A stretch of 29,039 nucleotides of DNA from Hamiltosporidium magnivora (lineage: Eukaryota > Microsporidia > Dubosqiidae): contig PITI01000045.1 in NCBI GenBank assembly GCA_004325065.1, positions 1-29,039 on the forward strand. Reading direction: 5' to 3'. Every line of letters starts with the position of its first letter. Within the stretch, counting starts at the first letter, position 1. Made by a program: the position numbers and the translations under genes. A model generated the notes under the pieces. It was not told the origin of the DNA. It saw nothing but the letters and a program-made list of their open reading frames with translations, and ran no database searches. Shown here in pieces: positions 9,848-19,250 of this stretch.

Positions 9848-11659
9848 TCAGATTTAAGATATTATATAGAAGAAACTTGGTTTTATAAAAAATATTTTTT
9901 AATAAAGCAAATTTAGGATCATTTACTCGCTGTTAAAAAGAAATTATGAGTAATAGGTGCTTTAAATTGAATATAACCCGGTTTTTTCTGTTATTAACAC
10001 AAAACAAACTGCTATTTATCTAAAGTTTGGTAGCTATTTTCTACTTCGTAAATTAACCATACTCTTATATGAAATATTAGCTTTTGATTTATAAAATAAC
10101 ATATTCCACCAGTAAATCTAGAAACAATTGGTTCAGTGCTTGTAACATCTATTATTTGTATTAGGAAACTAATTTAAAGGCTTAAAAGTTAAAATAGAAA
10201 AATTATATCGATTCTGATTTTTTTAAATAAAATAGCACCATTCAAAAATCTAAAAAATTGAATTCGCATTTATTTTTACTGTCATAGTATATATTGTATT
10301 ACAAAATCAACAGTAATTTCTAAATATTTTGTTTTAAAAAAACTCTTTCTTTTAAAGCTTAAAATGATGCAAAGTACAACAGATTACTAAGTTTGAGTTC
10401 TTTTTTTATTTAGAAATATCTCTTTGATGGTGTAAAAGGCTTCTATACTTTACTAAGATCCTAAATTTAAAATGTTTGTAAAAAAGTAACAACTTTTTGA
10501 TGGATTCTTTGCCTTTATAACAGCCCAAAAACTATTTACATTACCGATAAATTAACGATTAAGTTTTCCGCAAATCGGTATATCGATTTAACAAATTATC
10601 TGTTCTCAATATGCCATAGTTAAATGATTATAAAAATTTTAAAAACTTGGCCTTACGATGCCTCTTCATCAGGATCGTGGCCAAAGGATTAAAAAAAAAT
10701 ATATAAATCTTGTAGAAATACAATAATCATTCTTATCATAATAATATCTTAGGACTTAAAATGGCAATATTATGCACAAAAAACCAAGCATGAAAACACT
10801 TATAAGATTTTATAAAAATATGTTGAGGGGATTGAAATTGTTTAATTATGCTTACCAGCTGAATTCGTCCTCTTTATCGTCAAACTTTTTGTAAATATAC
10901 ATCAAGAAAATATCTGAAGGGATTAATAAAGCGAATAACTTTATAAAATATTCCTTATTGTTTATACATTCATTAGTTATTAAAATAATGTATTTTCTAG
11001 CCTAATTCCAATTAAACTTTATGAATGTTCATCTAACTAAAAGATATAGAAAAAACTATTAAATTCTTGTATAAAGTAAAAACCATTAAAAACAATCTAA
11101 AAAGAACTATTTATCTTTAATTTTAATAAGTCGTTATTTTAAATATAAATTAAAAATAGCAAAAAAATATTAGGATATTTTCAAATATGCTCGAAATTTG
11201 AGCCATGATACATCTTTTACAAAAGAAAAGAGAAAAAACCCAATAATTATATAAAACAATTACATTTATAGTGTAAAGAATAAAGATTTCTTTTGTTTAA
11301 AAACAATGATCTTCAAAATATAAATCGCTACATCAATAAAACATTTAAGGGTTCATTGCTTTAAAAAAATATTTTTTTGTTAAAAATACACATCTTAATG
11401 GGTTTAATTTTGAGCTAAAATTATATTAAAACAGTTTATAAATTATTAAAAAGTTTCTTCGGTATATGAAATCATTAAGAACAATTCCTTGTTCAATTGG
11501 ATAATTTAATCTTAAAATATTCTTTATTCAATATTTTTTTACCATTTTGAGAAAAAAAATTAATTAATTATAATAATATCTTGTATAAAAAAAATATTTT
11601 TCTTATCTATAATTTATTAAATTAATTGACTATTTAAATAGCGACTTAAAAATATTTTT
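9848..11659. other. Intergenic AT-rich span
   Basis: No gene, tRNA or transposon is recognisable. The one clear structure is a strong hairpin at 10647-10684. An AATTAATTA stretch (11560-11570) and a TTAAATTAATTGA stretch (11617-11629) near the 3' end resemble the upstream elements of the other family members and probably belong to the promoter of the gene at 11660. Confidence 0.5.
10647..10684 (+). repeat. Strong imperfect hairpin (14 paired positions)
   Basis: TTGGCC (10647-10652) pairs with GGCCAA (10679-10684), ACGAT (10655-10659) with ATCGT (10674-10678), and CCT (10661-10663) with AGG (10671-10673), leaving a 7-base loop and small bulges. It is the most G/C-rich short stretch in nearly 2 kb of AT-rich DNA. 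It could be part of a small structured RNA, a transposon end or chance. It is not a tRNA: no A or B box. Confidence 0.5.
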
Positions 11660-12442
11660 ATGAGCAGTTATGATGTGTTGAAAAAAGATATATGTTTAGA
11701 TGTTCTTCCTGAAGATATAATTATTGGAACTAAACGAGAAAAAAAGAGGAATAAATGTATCTTTTTCTGGATATTGTCTTTTACGCAAATTATTTTTATC
11801 GGTGCATTCATTTTATTTCTATCCTATATATACAAGTATGACATTGCGATAGAAATGAGTATAAAATATTTTGTATATATTACGATCATCAATTCGTACT
11901 TTTATATCAAAAATATAAATGAAGACATTGTTGCTATCACACTAATAAGATATACATTTATGGCAATCATAAATTTTTTTGTAATATTTTTCGATTATAA
12001 ATTAAGCTTCTTGATAAACACTGGCAGTAATTTATATCCAGAAACACATTTTACATCGACAAAAGTCTCTATATTTTTGCCGTTCTTTTTGTGGCTATCA
12101 CTTTGTAATGTTTATTTTTATTCAAAAGAAATAAAAAAATATATAAATATAAGAAAAACTTCTACGTTCATATTTTGCGTACTTTACACACTCGAAACCT
12201 TTATTATGTTGGAAATGAAGGTTTTGGATGTTTTAGGTCTAATTGATAGATCAAACACATATCTTATTGTTTCATTTTTAATAATTATACTATCAAAACT
12301 CGTGTTTATTATGTTTGATGTGATAGATAATTGCAAACTTAAGTCTATTATTGTTCCGGTAATCTTCATCTGTTTGTATTTTTGGGATATATATAAAATG
12401 GCGTTTTTAGAATGGAAAAGCTGGATAAATTCTAATAAATAG
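11660..12442 (+). CDS. Family B multi-pass membrane protein, copy 1
   Basis: This 260-residue protein has about seven hydrophobic segments (roughly residues 33-57, 66-83, 90-111, 136-154, 168-185, 200-220 and 229-246). A short hydrophilic N-terminus comes first, and a basic patch (KREKKRNK, 25-32) just before the first segment suggests a cytosolic N-terminus. It aligns without gaps over most of its length with the 15694 product; the strongest block is ILFLSYIYKYDIA followed by IKYFVYITIINSYFY (51-82), and YTLE (176-179) is also shared. I recognise no transporter or enzyme motif and no outside homologue. A location in the plasma membrane or endomembranes is inferred from the segments only. The ATG directly follows AAAAATATTTTT, which is also seen at the start of the decayed third copy. 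The gene appears intact. Confidence 0.85.
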   Translation: MSSYDVLKKDICLDVLPEDIIIGTKREKKRNKCIFFWILSFTQIIFIGAFILFLSYIYKYDIAIEMSIKYFVYITIINSYFYIKNINEDIVAITLIRYTFMAIINFFVIFFDYKLSFLINTGSNLYPETHFTSTKVSIFLPFFLWLSLCNVYFYSKEIKKYINIRKTSTFIFCVLYTLETFIMLEMKVLDVLGLIDRSNTYLIVSFLIIILSKLVFIMFDVIDNCKLKSIIVPVIFICLYFWDIYKMAFLEWKSWINSNK

Positions 12443-13990
12443 TATTTTATCTAAGCTAGGACAAGTTGATATTAAAGTTAATTAACCATAGTATTTTTTA
12501 CTTCAAATCATACAAGAAATTCTTATTATGATTTTATAAAATATCTATTTTTTTTGATGATGATCACGATAAAATTCTTGCTTATTATTTCTAAACCAAA
12601 GCTAAAAGTTATATTCTAATTAATTGAAATAAAATATTCTTTTTGTGCAAAAACTGTTAGCTTAATATAAAAAGAAATAAAATCATGAGCCTACCTGATA
12701 AAGTATATAACAGAAATAAATACTCATCCTAAGAACCCTTTCCGGCAATTTTCCTTCTTTTTTTCTCCATATACCAGAACAAAGCTTATGTCACCAAGCT
12801 AAACAAGCAATAACACAAAAATATAAGTTTCACCTATTGTTCTTGCCTAATACACTACCCTATTCTTTAGTTGAAGTCTCTGAGCTGAGCCATCAGGCGA
12901 AATGACAAACCATTATATTTTAACTATCACAGAAAGAAAAAAAGCCAATGGAATCGCGGGCACTACTCAATTTTAACTGTAAACCCATGCAAATTTCCTC
13001 GAATCCTCTTTATTTTGCATCACAAAAAAGTTTTGCAAGAATTGCATGTATATGGATAAACATGGTGTAAAGGTACTACACGATGAACTTGTTTTGGGCA
13101 TAACTCTTGATATTTCAAAAAATTAGCACACAATATAATGAAAATAGAAGACCTGAAGAGAATAACGGGAGATGAAGAATTGCAAATTGTCTTGCTGGTT
13201 CATGCTCTCTGACTAATATCACGTAAACTACATAATCCTTATCCATAAGTATTTGAATAAAATCAAGTAAAAAGAAAATACGGAAAGTGGTGAATAGGGT
13301 AAGTGCAAATGCACTGATGATGGGAAATTATATATCTGGTAGATCTAAATGAAAAAAATATGCAAAAATTAAGTCCTGGGTCAATTGCAGTCACACAAAT
13401 ATTCTAAAACGTAAAAACAAGCAAATAAAAGTTTAGACTCGCTTGGAAAGAAAACTTAGAAAAAAAGAATTTTAACGTTAGCACATTCAAAAAAATTGAA
13501 AAAGCACGACTAGAGAAGAAGATCGACGCATAAATAAAGACCACCAAACAAATCATATCAAAATTGTTTTTAATTTTAGTGGTAAAGTGGTCATTCTGAA
13601 GAGTAATTAAGAGAATAGTTCATAATATTTATACATAAGCATCACTTGTATGAAAGTGTGATGCAATTCCGAAAACAGAATCGAATGTTTAAGTTGTTCC
13701 AAGATCAATTTTTACTTGCTAATACGGAATTGGAGATCCAAGTATGTGTTTTCTGTGATAAAATTATGAGTTTTGGTCATGTTTACATCAAGAACCAATT
13801 CAATTTCGCATACGAAAATACCTGGTACTATACAGAACAAATACTCTTACCTTTGTTAACATATCCCGATAAATCCATAGGCATAATTAATTGCCTTTCC
13901 ATTTGAAAAATTGCAAGAATAAATAGTACTCAGAAATTCTGTATCAAGATGCTTTCGACTTATAAAATATCTTTATTATATTGTCAAATC
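12443..13990. other. Decayed region, less AT-rich, with orphan reading frames
   Basis: No intact gene is visible. Base composition is visibly more balanced than in the neighbouring spans, which suggests imported or mobile DNA. An open stretch on the plus strand at about 12979-13122 has a Cys-rich part (FCITKKFCKNCMYMDKHG) that could be a remnant of a zinc-binding region, such as follows the reverse transcriptase in some non-LTR elements. A second open stretch (13646-13906) encodes 86 residues but starts at TTG, not ATG, and contains VCVFCDK; I recognise nothing in it. Both may belong to the same decayed retroelement as the RT remnant downstream. Confidence 0.4.
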
Positions 13991-14009
13991 TATATATTTA
14001 AGAAGAACA

Positions 14010-14290
14010 TCACCCAGGTTCTTTGGTTTTACTTTGGCTAAAGTATTTTATCCCGATAGAAACTTTACAAAGAAGTAGTGATTACAGAGCAATAACTTAT
14101 TTTCGAACCTTTACGTGTATACGAAATAATTAATGCAGTAGGATTAGATTGAAGCGGAAAAAAAGGTTTGCCAACTGAAAACCAAAAGAGAGGTAATAAA
14201 TGTCAGGGAGCAAAAAAACAAGTTTGATTTACATTGCGATCAGAAACCTATATGCATATTCGAAAGAACAATTTTAGATAAAACCAAGTC
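14010..14290 (+). mobile_element. Remnant of a non-LTR retrotransposon reverse transcriptase
   Basis: Two broken pieces in adjacent frames match the first blocks of a non-LTR (LINE, R2/Dong-like) reverse transcriptase. From about 14020 to 14131, LVLLWLKYFIPIETLQRSSD followed by YRAIT matches the block usually read as L-P-K-x-x-x-YRPIT. At 14165-14227, in the next frame, GLPTENQKRGNKCQGAKKQV matches the following EQ-KG-x-x-G-K-Q block, at the usual distance of about 30 residues. Stops and frameshifts follow both pieces, and the catalytic FADD-type block is not visible. The upstream Cys-rich piece near 13 kb may belong to it. The element is dead. Assignment to reverse transcriptase is a family-pattern judgement made by eye; the exact clade is uncertain. 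Confidence 0.55.
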
Positions 14291-14947
14291 AAAGATATAA
14301 ACGATAATGCTTATTTAATAAAAAGTTTTTTTAATAAATGCACTTTTATTGAAACTTGAAATTTCAAAAGGCAAAAATATAAAATTGTTTTCAAAAAGCC
14401 GATACAAAACACATCAACAAGAAAATTATTAGAGAGATTCGGGAAGCAGATATTTATAGTTCTGATTTCTTGTGCCATGTATAAAATTCATTAAATTGAC
14501 AAATTAAAGATATCTACAAAGAGGAGAGACGTACACATGCGGATCCCAAAACAAATATTTATATGTCATTTTTTAATTATCACAAGCAACATGCAGTCTA
14601 TAGCGATACAGTGGTCTAATGACAAATATGATACAAGATTTCTTGTATAAAAACATAATATAACAAAATTAACTAAGCGGCGAGCATATATGCTTTAAAC
14701 AAACCTTTACTGATCTAAAGCGAATCAAGTGCTAACAAAAATTACAGAGTAGATAAGATAGAATATTATACTTAACACGGTATAGTTTACTAAATTAAAA
14801 ATAGAAGTTTAAGCCTAGGATTTTAAATGCTGTGCTACCAACTTTAAGTCAAGAATTTTTTATGCTCTTTCCGAACATTCAATAGCATTAATAAACTATC
14901 GGGTGAAAATATTAAGAACAAGACGACAAATTTCGCAGAGTTATATA

Positions 14948-15195
14948 AATGGATAGTCTAATGGCCTAATGGAGAGGATATCGTAATTTGCTTCCCAGGA
15001 ACCTGGTTCAATCCCCGGTTGGTGCACTCTTTATCCTACGTTCAAAAGTTTGCGCGAAGCTGACAACCTAACTAATCAAAAGAAAATTGTATTTTTGCGC
15101 CTATAACTTAAAGAAGCTATGATTCATCTTTGGATTATGTTCCATCCGTAGAGAGAAACGAGCTTGTAAATAAATAAAGAAAGAAAGAAAGAAAA
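14948..15195 (+). mobile_element. tRNA-derived SINE-like element
   Basis: The head has RNA polymerase III internal promoter boxes. The A box is TGGCCTAATGG (14962-14972) and the B box is GGTTCAATCCC (15005-15015), in the order and spacing of a tRNA, most like an arginine tRNA. The acceptor and anticodon stems do not pair properly, so it is not a working tRNA. About 140 bp of unrelated body follows, ending GAAACGAGCTTG and then a simple-repeat tail of AAAT/GAAA units (about 15167-15195). Flanks AGAGTTATATA (14937-14947) and AGAATTATGTA (15196-15206) agree at 9 of 11 bases and sit where a target-site duplication should be. Head, body, tail and duplication together make a SINE. It needs a LINE partner; a reverse transcriptase remnant lies less than 1 kb upstream. 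Its source, parasite or arthropod host, is unknown. Confidence 0.7.
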
Positions 15196-15206
15196 AGAAT
15201 TATGTA

Positions 15207-15693
15207 CTAAAAAAAAGGCAAAAATCAAGGAATATCAAAATTTAATCGCGGAATATTACAATCTTAAAAATTATGTTCCTTCTTCAGAGAAGTACCGTAA
15301 CTCTATTAAAATAAAACAACATTAAATGAAAAAAATATTTTTAATAATCAGAATTTACTGTATTTTTCAAATAATGATATTAATAATCATTTGTGTTAGA
15401 GACATATACTAGATCATTCTAAAAGATATTTAGAATCCGGAGTTTATAAATTTAAATAATTTAAAAATGGTTTTATATTTTAAAATAAAGCATTCGGTAT
15501 AAAAATCTATAAGTAAATTTACAATTTATTTTTAAAAATATATTTTTAGAATCATCTTGATCTATTTTTAATTTAGTTCTGTTATTCTGAAATAAATTCC
15601 TAAAATCAGATTTTCTTATTCAACTATTAATTAAATTAAATTAATTTAATTTGAAATACTTGATAATAAAAAAAATCCCACCGAAAATATTCA
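15207..15693. other. Intergenic span with family B upstream elements
   Basis: No gene. Near the 3' end, an ATTAATTAAATTAAATTAATTT stretch (15627-15650) and then TCCCACC (15676-15682) and AAAATATT (15684-15691) precede the ATG at 15694. The first and last resemble the sequences before the decayed copy (6047-6065 and 6102-6113) and before the 11660 gene. Confidence 0.45.
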
Positions 15694-16488
15694 ATGAAAA
15701 ACTATAAATTATCAAAGACTGATGTTTGTTTAGAAGTTCTAAATAAAGATACACATGTTTGCACAAAGGAACAATCAAGAAGGGATAAATCTATTTTTTT
15801 TCTGGTATTGTTTTTCCACCAAATATGCTTTGCCGGTATTTTTATCTTGTTTTTATCATATGTGTATAAATATGACATTGCTGTAGAGTTATGTATAAAA
15901 TATTTTATTTATATTACAATCATAAATTCCTATTTCTATATGAAAAACAGAAAAGAAGAGATAGTTTCGAATATAATACTAAGATATTTATTTTCTTACG
16001 GTGTAAATTTACTTATAATATACTTGGATTATTATATGAGTTTTCTAATAAATATAGGAAAAAATTTGAATCCAATATCAAAGTTTACTTATGAACAGTC
16101 TTCGCTTTTTTTAATGTTTATATCATTTATATTGTTCTGCAATGCTTATTATTATTCTAAAGGAATAGAAAAGTTTATAAATATAAAAAAAAGTTCGATG
16201 GCATTGTTTTGCATACTTTACACACTAGAAAGTATATTTTTATTGACATTGAAATTTATAAAATTTCTTGGTATAATTGATTATTCAAACGAACCTCTTC
16301 TAGTTCCATGCTTAGCAATAATATTATCACAAGTGTTTCTATTTTTTTGCTCGCGAATTAATACACGAAAGATGAAATTGATAATATTACCAATGATGTT
16401 AAACGCTTTATATTTTTGGAATTTTTTTAAAGAAGTATTCGTTAGATTAAGTATTTTGATGATTTCTTACAAAAATATTCTTTTTTAA
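15694..16488 (+). CDS. Family B multi-pass membrane protein, copy 2
   Basis: This 264-residue protein is a paralogue of the 11660 product and has the same plan: a short hydrophilic N-terminus with the shared D-[IV]-C-L-[DE]-V-L motif (residues 10-16), a basic stretch before the first membrane segment, then about seven hydrophobic segments. The ILFLSYVYKYDIA and IKYFIYITIINSYFY blocks (51-82) are nearly identical to the sister copy, and YTLES sits near 176. Divergence is higher in the N-terminal 30 residues and in the C-terminal tail, which is longer here. There is no catalytic or transport signature that I recognise. The start is supported by AAAATATT two bases upstream, as in the sister genes. 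Three copies in 10 kb, one dead, point to local duplication and turnover. Confidence 0.85.
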   Translation: MKNYKLSKTDVCLEVLNKDTHVCTKEQSRRDKSIFFLVLFFHQICFAGIFILFLSYVYKYDIAVELCIKYFIYITIINSYFYMKNRKEEIVSNIILRYLFSYGVNLLIIYLDYYMSFLINIGKNLNPISKFTYEQSSLFLMFISFILFCNAYYYSKGIEKFINIKKSSMALFCILYTLESIFLLTLKFIKFLGIIDYSNEPLLVPCLAIILSQVFLFFCSRINTRKMKLIILPMMLNALYFWNFFKEVFVRLSILMISYKNILF

Positions 16489-18364
16489 GTATAATTCTAT
16501 TTACAATTAAACATTTGTTAGTTTTCATATTTTTAGCTATCCGTTTGAATTTGTTTTCTTATCGTTTTCCTTAAATTTTTTTATATTTCATCCAAACGAG
16601 TAAAAATATTTCTTATATTATTACCTTTGTTTAAAAACCAAAAAGCTTATTATTTTCCTTTAAAGTGTACTGTAATGGTCTTTTTTAATTGAAAATTAAA
16701 TTACATTAAACTTTCTTTTCACTTTTCGTTCCTTGCCTTGTTGTTTTCTATTTTAAGAAGATTAAAATTTTAACCTTGAATGTGCTGAATAATAATCTAT
16801 TTATATAATTGTTTAATCTCTGATCTACAAAAGTCGCTCGGTTTTAAAGACATTAATCATAAAATCGAAGTTATGAAGTGACAGTTGCTGAGTGAAATAT
16901 GCCAAGAGACTGTATGAAACGTTTCCGAGAATCGTAAAATTTCTATATAAGGTGAATCTTGTAAGGAGCACGGAAAAATCGTAAGGCGAGTCTAATAAAC
17001 GCCAAAGACATCTTCATTTCAATGATAAAATTTACGCATTGAAATTCCAAATCCTCCGTTTTGATATTTTTCCTTATTAGGTGAAAAACATCCAGAGTGT
17101 CTTTTTATAGACAAAGATTAGAAGGACATTCAAATAAGGAATATTGGAAAAGATTTCAGAAAATGTATAATCGTTAAGGAGAAATTTGAATTACTGTACC
17201 GTGAGCAAACAAAAAAATCTATGAAAAGCAGATATAAAACAAATATTATACTCAAAGCACCAAAAGAAATGTTAATCCTGACTTTACGTTTTTTTTCAAA
17301 GAGATAAAATCGATAGCCGAGATATATGTGAAGTTAAAATTTTTAACTGCAATAGTTGATGAATAAATTAAAGAAAAAATCCGTTAAAATGGTACTTATT
17401 TTGTAAATAAAAAATAGAATTTTACTAGTTTTAAGAGTACAAACGAAATTAGAAAAAAGATTCGAAAATTTTTATGGCGCGAATCCGATGCAATAAAATG
17501 ATTTTATATAATTATTACACATGAAATATTTTATTCATTTTTTGTAAGTTTATTATAAAATTACGTTCTAAATACACAAAGCTTAAAATAATAGGCTAAA
17601 AAGCTTTTTTATTATGATAAAGAGGATTTATAAAAGATAATATCAGACGAATCACAATGCAAAATCTTTTATATTAAATCTGAAATATATTCTAAGAGCC
17701 GAAGAAACATTTTTATATTTTTGAAGTTTAAAAAATACTTAAAACTTCTTGATTATTGAGGTAAATAGCTTCAGATGAAATAATAAAGATAATGCGAATA
17801 AAACCGCAATAATATTATACTTCGATTGGGCAAATATATTAAAATTTCTGTAAAAAAAATAGATGTATTACTCTGATTCGGCAATTTTTAAATGAATCTG
17901 CCCAAATCTGAGCGACACCTAAAGTAAAACATACGTATAATTTAGAAATTGCCTTGAATATTGTAATTAAATAATATGACCAATGGAATAGTACACGTAT
18001 AAATCAAAATTACCTCAACAGTTTTGTTTAAAATAATTGAACTAAAAAACAAATGAAATAACTCTGTTTTATATTAAAATAGAATAAATTAATCTTTTAT
18101 TCCCAATAATATAGCACAATTTTTAACAGATACTTAATTTTAAATGTTTAAAGTTGGAAATATAAACTGAAAACTGTAGATTATAATTAAGTCTTGTTTT
18201 CACCAAAAATCAATTTAGATATTTGCAAGAGATTGTAAGATAATTCTTATAAAATAGCAGATAAGGTATTTATTTTGTTAAAATGACCTTAAATTATACC
18301 TTTGTTCACAAATTATAAGAAAGTATTCTAGATAATTTTTTTAGTTATCTGAGTATTGTTTTCG

Positions 18365-18404
18365 TAATTTATAGTAATTTATAGTAATTTATAGCAATTT
18401 ATAG
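18365..18404 (+). repeat. 10-bp tandem repeat, four units
   Basis: Four head-to-tail copies of TAATTTATAG, the fourth with C for T at its first base. A microsatellite-like slippage product in non-coding DNA. Confidence 0.8.
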
Positions 18405-18492
18405 AAAGACTTAAATTTTTATATCTTTCGAAACTTATATAACTTGTTAATAAATATTGAATTATAAAGTTGAATAGTAAAATGGTAATAAA

Positions 18493-18690
18493 AGAAAAAA
18501 AATAGAAGGAAATGAGGTTATAAAATATTTCTAAATTGTATTTTAATTACAAATTATAGAAATAAATTTCTTTAAATCTAAGATAAGATAAGAAAAAAAA
18601 TAGAAGGAAATGAGGTTATAAAATATTTATAAATTGTATTTTACTTACAAATTACAGAAATAAATTTCTTTAAATCTAAGATAAGATAAG
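18493..18690 (+). repeat. 98-bp tandem duplication
   Basis: Two head-to-tail copies (18493-18590 and 18591-18688) starting AGAAAAAAAATAGAAGG and ending in GATAAGATAAG. I see only three base differences between them, so the duplication is recent compared with the decay around it. Confidence 0.85.
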
Positions 18691-19250
18691 AATAAATTTA
18701 ATTATTTTGAGACAAAGTTTTTTTTAGGTACCATTTAAATAACCAAAGTAACAAGTTTTAAATTATAAAATAAAGAGGATAAAATAGAGTTATTTTTTAT
18801 AAATTAACTTTTTTTTAAATCGAAGTAATGAAAAATCTTGAAATGTTTTGATAGGAAGTATATTGTTGATAACCAATTCTATAGATATTGTCTTGATTAG
18901 TTATAGTTAAAAACAATTATAGAAACGAACAATTTAGACTTTTAATAGATATTTACATTCAAATTTTTAGAATCAATGTTTTTAAAAACTAAAAAAATAA
19001 ATTTTGAAGTATAAATATTTAGAAAAAAACTTTGCTTAAAACTATTTTTTAACAATTCTTTAAAGAGGTAATGTATCGAATTATCTACTTAAGAAATTGG
19101 AAATTTCGAAACTAAAATTTGTAATCTTTTTTCTTTGTTTTGTAGTATTATAATGAAACAAAGTTTCAAAAGTCTATAATGTTTATCTATTGATGGAATG
19201 TAAAACTATATAATTTTGGACATAAGAAAAATGAAACATCAACAAACATA

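Larger units (their letters stand above)
16489..19250. other. Long non-coding AT-rich span
   Basis: About 2.8 kb without an intact gene or recognisable relic of families A or B. It contains a 10-bp tandem repeat (18365-18404) and a 98-bp tandem duplication (18493-18690). A slightly less A/T-rich stretch at 16860-17200 may be old mobile DNA, but no frame is readable. The last few hundred bases hold the promoter of the kinase gene; I see no CCC box there. Confidence 0.5.

Noticed and set aside
13646..13906. 86-codon ORF as a gene
   Set aside because: It has no ATG at its beginning and no recognisable motif, and it lies in decayed DNA next to a dead retroelement. It is probably a relic.
14955..15030. 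Functional tRNA gene
   Set aside because: A and B boxes are present, but the acceptor stem pairs in only about four positions, the T stem has a mismatch and no proper anticodon stem forms. A SINE head explains it better.
16860..17200. Decayed gene or transposon in the long gap
   Set aside because: The composition is slightly different, but I could not read any family motif in any frame. A weak inverted repeat (around AATAAGGAA) is too short to support a call.
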